A stretch of 64,000 nucleotides of DNA from a candidate division KSB1 bacterium (GTDB lineage: Bacteria > Zhuqueibacterota > Zhuqueibacteria > Residuimicrobiales > Krinioviventaceae). How positions within the stretch are numbered: the first letter of the stretch is position 1; each line of letters opens with the position of its first letter. The notes under the pieces were generated by a model. It did no database searches. It saw only the letters and a program-made list of their open reading frames with translations, and was not told the origin of the DNA. Both the position numbers and the translations under genes were made by a program. Location: contig JAPDQV010000002.1 of NCBI GenBank assembly GCA_034505495.1, forward strand, positions 1 to 64,000, written 5' to 3'. This document shows, one piece after another, positions 18,397 to 26,964 of this stretch.

Positions 18397-19233
18397 ATGA
18401 GCGCCGAGAGACCCTTAGGGATCTTTATTGTTTGCGATCAGGATTTGCCGCTTCGACTCCGGACAGCGCAGCGGCTCGGCATTCCTACGGCACAGATTTT
18501 GGCGCCGCCGGCAACGGAACGCACGCCGGCGAAAATCGCCGAACTACAGAAGTCTTTTACCGACGCCGGTTTAAAGATCACCGTGGTTTTTTGCGGTTTT
18601 CCCGGTGAAAGCTATGCCGATATTCCCACGGTCAAGCGCACGGTGGGTCTGGCGCCGGCAGCTACGCGGCAGGAACGTCTGCTCGAGGCCAAACAGATTT
18701 CCGACTTTGCGCGTCGACTCGGCGTCGATGCAATCGGCCTGCATATCGGCTTTATTCCGGAGGCCCCAGACGATCCCAACTACACGCCGCTGGTATCGGC
18801 GGTTCGGGAGCTGGCTCAATACTGCTCGGGTAACGGCCAGCGCCTGCATTTGGAAACCGGCCAGGAAACCGCCGAGACGCTGCTGCGGTTCATCAAAGAT
18901 GTCGATGCGGCCAATTTGGCCGTTAATTTCGATCCGGCCAACATGATTCTTTACGGTTCCGGCGAACCGCTTCCCGCCTTGCGCCTGCTCGGCCGTTACG
19001 TGCGCAGCGTTCACTGCAAGGACGCGCGCTGGGCCGAAAAGCCCGGACAGGAGTGGGGCATGGAAACGCCGCTCGGCGAAGGTCATGTGAATATGGCCGC
19101 CTTTATCGCTGCCCTCGATGAGATCGGCTATCAGGGACCGTTGACGATCGAGCGGGAGATTGCCGGCGAAGCGCAGGCCAAGGATATCGAAAAAGGCGTA
19201 CAACTTTTAAGACGGTTGCTCGAAAATCGATAA
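18397..19233 (+). CDS. Sugar phosphate isomerase/epimerase-like TIM barrel (AP endonuclease 2 superfamily)
   Basis: 278 residues of the xylose-isomerase-like TIM-barrel family that interconverts sugars, inosose or hydroxypyruvate-type compounds using a divalent metal. Likely metal ligands are Glu in LHLETGQE, Asp in VNFDPANM, His and Asp in SVHCKDARW, and Glu in TIEREI. No signal peptide. It stands alone with its own promoter-like sequence, and GAGGAAAAG precedes the ATG. The substrate cannot be inferred from the neighbours. The 19234-19488 stretch downstream holds no gene; TTGAAA (19431) could be the -35 of the next operon. Confidence 0.82.
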   Translation: MSAERPLGIFIVCDQDLPLRLRTAQRLGIPTAQILAPPATERTPAKIAELQKSFTDAGLKITVVFCGFPGESYADIPTVKRTVGLAPAATRQERLLEAKQISDFARRLGVDAIGLHIGFIPEAPDDPNYTPLVSAVRELAQYCSGNGQRLHLETGQETAETLLRFIKDVDAANLAVNFDPANMILYGSGEPLPALRLLGRYVRSVHCKDARWAEKPGQEWGMETPLGEGHVNMAAFIAALDEIGYQGPLTIEREIAGEAQAKDIEKGVQLLRRLLENR

Positions 19234-19488
19234 ACTTGCGGGAAAATTTTTCCACTCTGAAAAACTCTCCTTATGGCCTCATGTTATGGAATGGTGCTTC
19301 TTAAAAAGAGGGTAGAAAGACGAGGCGGAAATACATTTTTCATCCGTCGGTGCTATTGAAAAACTGCTGGAGCAGAAGCGATCGGCAATAAAAAGCCGTT
19401 TGGAATAAAAGAACTAGCGTTTTTGTCATATTGAAAAAATCAGTCGTTTTTTATCATAACGAACAGGATGCCCGCTTAAAGGATTGTT

Positions 19489-20181
19489 ATGGTTAAAATC
19501 AGACATCACGAGCAAAAGGGCAAATTGATTGCGGTCGAAGGGCTGGACGGCTCCGGCAAGTCGACGCAGATCTATCTGCTCAAACGATGGCTGGAGATCG
19601 AAGGCTATCGCGTCTCGTTTACCGAGTGGAACTCTTCCTTTCTCGTCAAACGAGCGACCAAAAAAGCTAAAAAGCTCAAACTGCTGACGCCGACGACCTT
19701 TTCTCTCATTCATGCCACAGACTTTGCCGATCGTTATGAACGACAGATCTGGCCGCTTTTGCGCGCAGGCTATATCGTGCTTTCCGATCGCTATTTCTTT
19801 ACTGCCTTTGCGCGCGATGTAGTGCGCGGCTGCGATCCCGAATGGGTGAAAAATCTCTACAGCTTTGCGGCGATGCCGGACATTACCTTTTTCTTCCGCG
19901 TGGAGCCGGCGGTTGCCATCGCGCGCATCCTCGAAGGCCGGCCCGAGCTCAAATACCACGAGGCGGGTATGGACTTGAATCTTTCGCCCGATCCTTATGA
20001 GAGCTTTCGCATCTTTCAGGGACGCATCAATGACGCGTATGAAAGTATGATCGAGCCCTTCGGATTTACCGTCATCGACAGCAATCGGCCGGCGGATATT
20101 GTCCAGATGGAGGTACGCAATATTGTAAAGCAGCGGGTCGATTTGCCGCAATACAAACTGCGTTCAAAGGTGAGCCTATGA
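19489..20181 (+). CDS. Thymidylate-kinase-like P-loop kinase, first of a tandem pair
   Basis: 230 residues of the dTMP kinase fold. The P-loop GLDGSGKST is at 18-26, the DR motif appears as LSDRYFFTAFARD, and the TMK lid region is replaced by a segment containing EGRPELKYHEAGMDL. The strand-2 region and the sequence after DRY differ from housekeeping Tmk (normally DRY..S..AYQ), so dTMP may not be the substrate. It heads a tightly packed operon and overlaps the next kinase by four bases (ATGA). The next gene is a clear paralogue with the same DFADRxE and RDVVRGxxPxW blocks. Membership of the family is firm; specificity is unknown. Confidence 0.8.
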   Translation: MVKIRHHEQKGKLIAVEGLDGSGKSTQIYLLKRWLEIEGYRVSFTEWNSSFLVKRATKKAKKLKLLTPTTFSLIHATDFADRYERQIWPLLRAGYIVLSDRYFFTAFARDVVRGCDPEWVKNLYSFAAMPDITFFFRVEPAVAIARILEGRPELKYHEAGMDLNLSPDPYESFRIFQGRINDAYESMIEPFGFTVIDSNRPADIVQMEVRNIVKQRVDLPQYKLRSKVSL

Positions 20182-20855
20182 AATTTTATGGAAAAGGCAT
20201 TCCAGGCGTCAATGCGGATGAGCTGACGGGCAAACTGATCGTCATCGAAGGGGCGGACGGCTCCGGCCGATCGACGCAAATTCGTCTGCTGACCGAATGG
20301 CTCGAGGGCCGCGGCAAAGCCGTAGTTGATGTTGGACTCAAGCGCTCCAATTTGGTCAGCGCCGAGCTCGAAGAGGCTATGAAGGGAAACATTCTCAGCC
20401 CCTTAACAATGAGTCTCTTTTATGCAACCGATTTTGCCGATCAGATGGAAAACCGCATCATTCCGGCTCTAAAAGCCGGATTCATCGTGCTGGCCGACCG
20501 CTACATCTATACATTGATGTCGCGCGATATCGTGCGTGGGGGTAATCCGGACTGGCTACGCGGCATTTATGAACAGATCGCCATCGTTCCGGACGTGGTC
20601 TTCTATCTCGATGTGGCTCCCCGCTATTTGATCGAACGTAATCTTAACAAGAACAAGACGCTCGATTATTGGGAGTCGGGCATGGACATCCGTCTGTCGC
20701 GCGACATTTTCGACAGCTTTATCAAATATCAGCGCAAGATACGCCTGATCTTTCATGATTTGAGCAAACGCTACGGTTTCCAGACCGTAAACGGCAACCG
20801 CCGACCGAAGGTGATCGCAGCAGACCTTCAGCGTCGCATCGAAAAAATCTTGTAG
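20178..20855 (+). CDS. Thymidylate-kinase-like protein with altered P-loop (Lys to Arg), second of the pair
   Basis: 225 residues, paralogous to the preceding gene throughout: GADGSGRSTQ (25-34) against GLDGSGKSTQ, YATDFADQMENRI against HATDFADRYERQI, and LADRYIYTLMSRDIVRGGNPDW against LSDRYFFTAFARDVVRGCDPEW. The invariant Walker A lysine is Arg31 here (codon CGA), which usually weakens nucleotide hydrolysis or transfer. It may be a regulatory or binding subunit of a heterodimer with its neighbour, or an enzyme adapted to Arg. It overlaps the upstream gene by four bases and is followed eight bases later by a small charged protein gene. Confidence 0.8.
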   Translation: MKFYGKGIPGVNADELTGKLIVIEGADGSGRSTQIRLLTEWLEGRGKAVVDVGLKRSNLVSAELEEAMKGNILSPLTMSLFYATDFADQMENRIIPALKAGFIVLADRYIYTLMSRDIVRGGNPDWLRGIYEQIAIVPDVVFYLDVAPRYLIERNLNKNKTLDYWESGMDIRLSRDIFDSFIKYQRKIRLIFHDLSKRYGFQTVNGNRRPKVIAADLQRRIEKIL

Positions 20856-20863
20856 GTGACGAT

Positions 20864-21181
20864 ATGCCTGAAAAAGAGATGGACAGCGACGAGCTTGCGA
20901 AAGAACTGGCTTTTCAACTTGAACTGTTGCGCCAGGATTTCAGCCGGACGGTCGAGCGCTATCGCACCACCGTCGAAGCCGAATTGGTCAATCTGATCTC
21001 CCTTTTGCGCGGCGATTCGACCGGCGATGAGGTCGAAAAAAAACCGGAAGTCGAGACACTCAAATTTCTTCTCGAATTGATCGCTTCGACGCGCTATAAA
21101 AAGGATAAAGGCAGATTTAAGGATATTCGGCGCATTCACGAGTTGGTCAAGACAATCAGCAATCGTCTTGAATCAACATGA
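20864..21181 (+). CDS. Small charged helical protein, unknown function
   Basis: 105 residues, strongly charged and predicted helical, with heptad-like spacing in LAKELAFQLELLRQDF and VEAELVNLISLLRG and a second helix ETLKFLLELIAS. No signal peptide, cysteine pair or known motif is visible. It sits between the kinase-like pair and the Ppx/GppA gene, overlapping the latter by four bases (ATGA), so it is translationally coupled and probably an adaptor or accessory subunit of the products of this operon. I do not recognise the family. Confidence 0.7.
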   Translation: MPEKEMDSDELAKELAFQLELLRQDFSRTVERYRTTVEAELVNLISLLRGDSTGDEVEKKPEVETLKFLLELIASTRYKKDKGRFKDIRRIHELVKTISNRLEST

Positions 21182-22104
21182 CACCTCGTCAGCTGTTGCG
21201 GCGCGCCGCAATCGACATCGGCACCAATTCGACGCGTCTGCTGATCGCCGATGTGGATGATAACGGGCGCGTGCTGCCCGTTTTTTACCAGGAAGCACTG
21301 ACGCGATTGGGTGCCGGATTTCTCGAGGACGGCTCCCTTGACGTCGTTGCGCTTCGGCGCGTTACCGCCGCGGTTCGTACCTTCAGTTCTACTGCAAAAA
21401 AGATGGCCGCGCATGAGGTTCGCCTCTTTGCCACCAGCGCCGCCCGCGATGCCGTTAACCGCGACGAGGTGGTTCGTCAGATCCGGCAACAGAGCGGTAC
21501 GGAGTGTTTTGTGCTGAGCGGAGAAGAGGAAGCGCGTTTGACTTTTCTCGGCGCCGCGAGCGGCATCGACTGGAAAGGGCGATGGGTGCTGTGCGATGTC
21601 GGCGGCGGCAGCACCGAAATCATTGCCGGCGAAGACCGGGCGATGTTATCGTCCGTTAGTCTGCAGCTCGGCAGCAGCCGCGAGACGCGCCGTTTTTTCC
21701 ACACTGATCCGCCGACGCACGATGAACAACAAGCCCTCCGGCAACATGTTCGATCGGTATTGGGAGCTTTGCCGCCTTTATGTGCCGGACTGCTGGTTGC
21801 TTCCGGCGGGACCGCCTATACGGCCGCTGTTTTGTGTGAAAAGAGCGCCGTTGCCGATCCCTTTGAAGTGGAAGGACGCGAGGTTCGGCGGGAGGAACTC
21901 GAGGATTTGATCATAAAAGTTATCCGAAAAGCCCTCTCGGAACGGCGAGCGATGCCGGGACTACCATCGGAACGGGCCGAAGTGCTGCCGGCAGGCCTGC
22001 TGATCTATCGAGAAATGATGGATTTTTTCGGCGTGCAAAAGCTAAAAATTACGTTGCGTGACGCTTTGTTCGGAGCGGTATTGGAAAAGGAGTGGTTCAG
22101 TTGA
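21178..22104 (+). CDS. Ppx/GppA-type exopolyphosphatase/pppGpp phosphohydrolase, catalytic module
   Basis: 308 residues of the ASKHA-fold Ppx/GppA family, which removes terminal phosphate from polyphosphate or from pppGpp. Motifs present are AAIDIGTNSTRLLIADV (P-loop 1), LFATSAARDAVN, VLSGEEEARLTFLG (catalytic Glu region), LCDVGGGSTEII (P-loop 2) and LPAGLLIYREMMDFFGV. The protein stops after the two ASKHA domains, as in short Ppx forms, and the HD-type C-terminal domain of long forms is encoded by the next gene. It is coupled by four-base overlaps on both sides (ATGA upstream, TTGA downstream). Confidence 0.92.
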   Translation: MTPRQLLRRAAIDIGTNSTRLLIADVDDNGRVLPVFYQEALTRLGAGFLEDGSLDVVALRRVTAAVRTFSSTAKKMAAHEVRLFATSAARDAVNRDEVVRQIRQQSGTECFVLSGEEEARLTFLGAASGIDWKGRWVLCDVGGGSTEIIAGEDRAMLSSVSLQLGSSRETRRFFHTDPPTHDEQQALRQHVRSVLGALPPLCAGLLVASGGTAYTAAVLCEKSAVADPFEVEGREVRREELEDLIIKVIRKALSERRAMPGLPSERAEVLPAGLLIYREMMDFFGVQKLKITLRDALFGAVLEKEWFS

Positions 22105-22715
22105 ATCAGTTGCAAATCGAATCGGTCAACCTTTTACTTAAGCGGTATGAGCGAGAGCCGGAACATGTGCGTCATGTGACCAGGCTGGCGCTGGAACTTT
22201 ACGACCAGTTGACAGAGCTGCACGGTCTCGGCAGCCGCGAGCGCGGACTGTTGGAAGCGGCGGCGCTGCTGCACGACATCGGCTGGTCGCAGAGCGCGAC
22301 GGCGCATCATAAGGCGTCGCAGAGGCTTATTCTCGGCGCCGAGCTGGCAGGGTGGAGCGACGAAGAGAAGCTGATCATTGCCAATATCGCCCGCTACCAT
22401 CGCAAGTCATCGCCGAAAATCAAGCATCGAAAATTCGCACTGCTGAGCGATCCTGCCAAGCAGGTCGTCCTCAAATTGGCGGCAATTCTTCGCATCGCCG
22501 ACAGTCTTGATCGATCCCATAACGACGTTGTCGAAAAGATCATCTGTCATATCGACCATGACCTCGTTCGATTGGAGGTCTTTTGCCGTTATGACCTGGG
22601 ATTCGAGCTCTATGCCTTTGAAAAAAAACGCGGCATGTTCAGCGAGGTCTTTGGCCTGGATATCCTCATCGACTCGGTGCGCAACATCAATCTGCAGAGA
22701 CAGAGACATGAATGA
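22101..22715 (+). CDS. Stand-alone HD domain protein matching the C-terminal domain of Ppx/GppA
   Basis: 204 residues. HVRHVTRLALELYDQL, LLEAAALLHDIGW and IANIARYHRKSSPK match the HD-fold C-terminal domain of long Ppx/GppA proteins, including the HD pair in LLHDIG. The start is taken as TTG at 22101, with AGGAG eight bases upstream and a TTGA overlap with the Ppx stop; GTG at 22092 is an alternative. Its position right after a short Ppx/GppA suggests that the two polypeptides together replace the usual single protein. It overlaps the adenosyltransferase gene by eight bases. Confidence 0.85.
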   Translation: MNQLQIESVNLLLKRYEREPEHVRHVTRLALELYDQLTELHGLGSRERGLLEAAALLHDIGWSQSATAHHKASQRLILGAELAGWSDEEKLIIANIARYHRKSSPKIKHRKFALLSDPAKQVVLKLAAILRIADSLDRSHNDVVEKIICHIDHDLVRLEVFCRYDLGFELYAFEKKRGMFSEVFGLDILIDSVRNINLQRQRHE

Positions 22716-23277
22716 CAACGCAAAGCGTCCGTCACTGTCCACGCAAAAGGGAGATGGCGGCAGAACCGAACTGATCGACGGATCGACAGTGGAAAAGAAC
22801 CATTTGCGCACCGAAGCCTACGGCACGCTGGACGAAGCGAACGCCCTCATCGGCTGGGCACGGGCCAAAGCGCTCCAGGAAAGAACGCGAGAATTCCTGT
22901 TGACCGTGCAGAATCATCTCTATGTCATTAATTCCGAGCTGGCCTGTCCGATAAACCGGCTGCACTTGCTGAACCTGCGTCTGAAAGGCGAGCATTTGCA
23001 GCAGATCGAGAGCGAAGCAGCACAGGTGGAAGAGCAGCTGCAGCTGCCGCGCAAGTTTGTCCTTTACGGTCAATGTGAAAGCTCGGCGGTTCTCGATACG
23101 GCGCGCGCGGTCGTCCGTCGCGCCGAAAGACGTATCGTCGAGCTCGAAGAAAATGAGCCGCTGAGTAACCCGTCCATTCTTCCTTATATCAATCGACTCT
23201 CGGATTGCCTTTTTCTCTTTGCCCGCTATGAAGAGTTTGCCGCCGGCGTGCCTTATGCGCATCCGGAAATTTCATGA
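22708..23277 (+). CDS. PduO-type ATP:cob(I)alamin adenosyltransferase
   Basis: 189 residues. It transfers adenosine from ATP to cob(I)alamin to make the B12 coenzyme. Diagnostic motifs are TQKGDGGRTELIDG near the N-terminus (TRKGDDGxT type), EAYGTLDEANALIGWA, the trimer active-site RAVVRRAERRIVEL, and YINRLSDCLFLFARY near the C-terminus. The start at 22708 overlaps the HD gene by eight bases. It is last in the operon that starts at 19489; a glycosidase gene follows after 15 bases and may be co-transcribed. The window also encodes three UroD-like methyltransferases of a corrinoid-associated family, a possible metabolic link. Confidence 0.9.
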   Translation: MNDNAKRPSLSTQKGDGGRTELIDGSTVEKNHLRTEAYGTLDEANALIGWARAKALQERTREFLLTVQNHLYVINSELACPINRLHLLNLRLKGEHLQQIESEAAQVEEQLQLPRKFVLYGQCESSAVLDTARAVVRRAERRIVELEENEPLSNPSILPYINRLSDCLFLFARYEEFAAGVPYAHPEIS

Positions 23278-23292
23278 CAGGAATTAAACATC

Positions 23293-24938
23293 ATGCGCCG
23301 AAGCAAGGATCGCCTCGCTTTTTTGTTGCTTTTTACGCTTCTCAATTGCAGCCGAACGCCCGAGCTCACCGGCCGTTTGCCGCGTTTAGAAGAGCGCGAC
23401 GGCGCCGTGCGGCTGATTGTCGACGATCAGCCGTTCCTCATGATCGCGGGCGAGCTCCACAATTCCAGCGCCTCTTGTTTGGACTCAATGGACAGCCTCT
23501 TTGCGCGTTTGGCCGCTTTGAACCTGAACACCGTTTTGGCGCCGGTGTCCTGGGAATTGATCGAGCCGCATGAAGGCGAATTCGACTTTACGGTCGTTGA
23601 CGGCCTTTTGGCTGCGGCGCGGGAGAACGGCCTCAAACTGGTGCTATTGTGGTTCGGCTCGTGGAAAAACACCGAATCGAGTTATGTGCCGGCCTGGGTA
23701 AAGCGGGACACGCGCCGTTTTTCCGCGCCCGAACGCGCAGCGGTGAGCAGCGGGAGATATTGTCGGCGTTGTGTCGTGAAGCGCAGCAAGCGGATACCCG
23801 CGCTTTTGCCGCGCTTCTCCGCCATTTGCGTCAGGTCGACGCATTCGAACAAACGGTGCTGATGGTGCAGGTGGAGAACGAGACCGGCCTTTTGGGTGAT
23901 GCGCGTGATTTTTGCGCTGCAGCCGATTCGGCATTTCACTCGCCGGTGCCGCGGCAGCTGCTCGATTCGCTGAGCAAACGGGAGAACCGACTGCATCCCG
24001 AATTGCGCGCCGCCTGGCGCAAAGGCGCAACAGGTACCTGGCGGGAGGTTTTCGGCGACGAAGCAGAAGAAGTCTTTTCCGCCTGGTACATTGCCTCCTA
24101 TGTTGAGGCAGTCGCCCGCGCCGGCAAAGCAGAATATCCGCTGCCGATGTACGTCAATGCCTGGCTGCGCGCTGAGGGGCAGAAACCCGGCGAGTATCCC
24201 AGCGGCGGGCCGATCGACAAGGTGATCGACGTTTGGCGCGCCGCCGCGCCGTCGATCGATCTGTTTGCGCCGGACATCTATCTGCCGAATTTCAAGCAGA
24301 TCTGCGCCGACTATGCGCGCAGCGACTATCCGCTGCTTATCCCGGAAACGCATCGAAACAGAGAAAGCACGGCGCGGGCACTCTATGCGTTTGCTCAGCA
24401 CAACGCCCTCTGTTGTGCGCCCTTTGGCATCGAAGATATTCTCGACCCCCTGGCGTTTCAAAAAGGGTGCGGCTTTCTGCAGTCTCTTGCACCGATTTTG
24501 ACGACGCATTGCGGCGGCCGAGACATGGCGGGCGTACTACAGGAAGGCGATGAGACGGATACGCTAAGTCTCGGCGAGTACCGGTTTTTCATCCGCTATC
24601 ATGCCAAAGCCGGCATAGGCTACGGGCTGATTGTCCGAACCGGCGTCGACACATTTCTGGTCGGCGGCTCGGGCTTTGAGCTGCATTTTTTGCCGAAATG
24701 TGAAACGGAAGCAGCTCCACGCATTCTGCAGGTTGATGAACTGGTCTATCGAGATGGGAACTGGAGACTCTGCCGTCGGTTGAACGGCGACGAGACCGCT
24801 GCGCATCAAAGAGTCATCGTGCCGGAACTGCTGAACCCGGAACTCGCTGCCGGTCTGAAGGAAAGCACGACGCATCCGCCGTTGCCCAAACCGCCGGAAG
24901 AGTATGCTCTGCAAAGAGTGATTGTGTATCGGCTTTAA
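23293..24938 (+). pseudogene. GH35/DUF5597-type beta-galactosidase-like gene with a frameshift
   Basis: The coding potential lies in two overlapping frames. 23293-23730 gives a lipoprotein-like leader (LLLFTLLNCSR), then LMIAGELHNSSASCLDSMD, TVLAPVSWELIEPHEGEFDF and YVPAWVKRDTRRF. From about 23720 the family sequence continues one frame back: RARTRSGEQREIL, ALLRHLRQVDAFEQTVLMVQVENETG (likely acid/base Glu) and LLIPETHR (likely nucleophile), ending at 24938 with a DUF5597-like tail. The switch sits at a TTTTT run (about 23718-23722). One missing or extra base, either in the genome or in the assembly, explains it; no classic slippery heptamer is present. If repaired, it would be a secreted or lipid-anchored beta-galactosidase-like enzyme of about 545 residues. 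Confidence 0.75.
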
Positions 24939-24960
24939 TAAATTCTTGGGAGAAAAAACG

Positions 24961-26964
24961 ATGAAGGCGACAATCATGAGTTTGACCCTGCTGATTAGTG
25001 CCGTCGGATACCTTTATGGGAACGACTATCCCATTCGGCCGCTTCCGTTTACGGCGGTTGAAGTTCAGGATACTTTTTGGCGCGGTCGCATGGAAACGGT
25101 CATCAAGGAGACCATTCCGCATGCCTTTCGCCAGAGCGAAGAGACCGGTCGCATTCGCAACTTTATGGCCGCAAGCGGCCTCATTTCGGCCAAATTTGAA
25201 GGGGATTTCGGTTTCAACGACAGCGACGTCTATAAAATCATCGAAGGCGCTGCTTATGCGCTGTCGCTGCATTACGACGCCGAACTCGACGCCTACCTCG
25301 ATCGCTTGATCTCCTATATTGCTGCGGCTCAGGAAGATGACGGCTATCTTTACACCGCCTGGACCCTTAAAGCTCGCGAAAGCAATCCGGGCATCTATTG
25401 CTGCTACAACGAAAAGCGGTGGGACAATCTGCGCAGCAGTCACGAGTTGTACAACGTCGGTCACCTTTACGAGGCGGCTGCGGCGCATTTTCAGGCGACC
25501 GGAAAGCGGACTCTGCTCGATGTGGCGCTTAAAAACGCCGACTTTTTGTGCGAAACCTTTGGTCCCGATAAGCTGCAGGATTACCCCGGTCATCAAGAGG
25601 TGGAAATCGGCCTGGTGAAGCTCTATCGCCTCACCGGCAAAGAAAAATACTTGAACCTGGCGCGGTTCTTTCTCGATCTTCGCGGACGAGGCATCCGCAA
25701 ATATCCCGAATACGGCCGAAACTGGGAGTTGGCGACCTATACGCAGGATCACAAGCCGGTGGTTGAGCAGGAAGAGGCGATCGGGCATGCGGTACGGGCG
25801 ACCTATATGTACTCAGCCATGGCCGACGTGGCGGCTCTTTCGGGAGATCAGGCCTATTTAAGCGCCATCGATCGAATTTGGCGCAGCGTGGTGAACGGCA
25901 AGCTTTACGTGACCGGCGGCATCGGCGATGTTCCTGAAGGAGAAGCCTTCGGACCGGCTTATCATCTGCCCAACCGCACGGCGTACTGTGAAACCTGCGC
26001 CTCCATCGCCAATGTCTTTTGGAACCATCGCATGTTTCTTCTTCACGGCAGTGCCGAATACCTCGATGTTTTGGAACGTACGCTCTATAACGCCCTGCTG
26101 TCCGGATTGTCGCTGGACGGCAAAACTTTCTTTTATCCCAACGTCCTGGAAACCGACGGCGACGAACGAAGCCCCTGGTTCGGCTGCGCCTGCTGTCCCT
26201 CCAACCTTTGTCGGTTTATTCCCTCATTGCCCGGCTATATTTTTGCCGAAAAGGGCGAGGATGTATATGTCAACCTCTTTATCAGCAGTCGGACCACAGT
26301 AAATCCGAAGGGAATTCCGGTCGAATTGAACCTCAAAACCGACTATCCCTGGGACGGCAGAATCGAACTGATCGTCAACCCGAAAAAGGCCGGCCGATTC
26401 ACTCTGCATGTCCGCATTCCGGGCTGGGCGACCGGCAGACCGGTTCCCAGTGATCTTTATCAATTTCTTGAACCATCCGACGAAAAGCCGCAGCTACTGT
26501 TGAACGGCGCTCCCGTCTCCTATCAAGAGGATAAAGGCTTTGCCGTCATTTCGAGGGTCTGGAAGCGCGGCGATCGTCTCGAACTGTTGCTGCCGATGCC
26601 GGTGAGGCGCGTGGTTGCCCACCGGAACGTCGTCGAAGACCGCGGCAAGGTTGCTCTGCAGCGCGGTCCGCTGGTCTACTGTGCCGAATGGCCGGACAAT
26701 TATGGCCAGGTGCTCAACCTGGTCCTGCCCGATTCCGCAAATTTGACTTCCGCTTTCGAACCGTCATTGCTCGGCGGCGTTACCGTCGTTCGCGGGACCG
26801 CAGTCGCGCTCAAGATTGCCCAAGACGGCCTTTCGGTCGGCACCGAACGGCAGCCGTTTACCGCCATACCTTATTATGCCTGGGCGCATCGCGGAAAAGG
26901 CGAAATGACGGTTTGGCTGCCTAGAAAAATCGAGCGTCTGAGGATTCTCTCTTCCATTGAATGA
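24961..26964 (+). CDS. GH127 beta-L-arabinofuranosidase, secreted
   Basis: 667 residues of the former DUF1680 family. After a signal peptide (MKATIMSLTLLISAVGYLYG) comes an (alpha/alpha)6 barrel with FTAVEVQDTFWRGRM at its start and beta-sandwich domains at the C-terminus. The zinc-cysteine catalytic site known from HypBA1 is intact: YCETC (Glu344, Cys346) and GCACCPSN (Cys409, Cys411, Cys412). It releases L-arabinofuranose from arabinan or arabinoproteins. GGGAG lies 13 bases before the start at 24961. Its end overlaps the histidine kinase gene by eight bases if the TTG start of that gene is right. Confidence 0.92.
   Translation: MKATIMSLTLLISAVGYLYGNDYPIRPLPFTAVEVQDTFWRGRMETVIKETIPHAFRQSEETGRIRNFMAASGLISAKFEGDFGFNDSDVYKIIEGAAYALSLHYDAELDAYLDRLISYIAAAQEDDGYLYTAWTLKARESNPGIYCCYNEKRWDNLRSSHELYNVGHLYEAAAAHFQATGKRTLLDVALKNADFLCETFGPDKLQDYPGHQEVEIGLVKLYRLTGKEKYLNLARFFLDLRGRGIRKYPEYGRNWELATYTQDHKPVVEQEEAIGHAVRATYMYSAMADVAALSGDQAYLSAIDRIWRSVVNGKLYVTGGIGDVPEGEAFGPAYHLPNRTAYCETCASIANVFWNHRMFLLHGSAEYLDVLERTLYNALLSGLSLDGKTFFYPNVLETDGDERSPWFGCACCPSNLCRFIPSLPGYIFAEKGEDVYVNLFISSRTTVNPKGIPVELNLKTDYPWDGRIELIVNPKKAGRFTLHVRIPGWATGRPVPSDLYQFLEPSDEKPQLLLNGAPVSYQEDKGFAVISRVWKRGDRLELLLPMPVRRVVAHRNVVEDRGKVALQRGPLVYCAEWPDNYGQVLNLVLPDSANLTSAFEPSLLGGVTVVRGTAVALKIAQDGLSVGTERQPFTAIPYYAWAHRGKGEMTVWLPRKIERLRILSSIE

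Noticed and set aside
19234-19488. Possible small gene or RNA before the Tmk-like operon
   Set aside because: No open frame with a ribosome site and no stable conserved-looking structure; only a weak TTGAAA-17-TCATAA promoter candidate.
23710-23735. Programmed -1 frameshift signal in the GH35-like gene
   Set aside because: The T5 run does not form an X XXY YYZ heptamer in the zero frame and I see no strong downstream structure; an indel is simpler.
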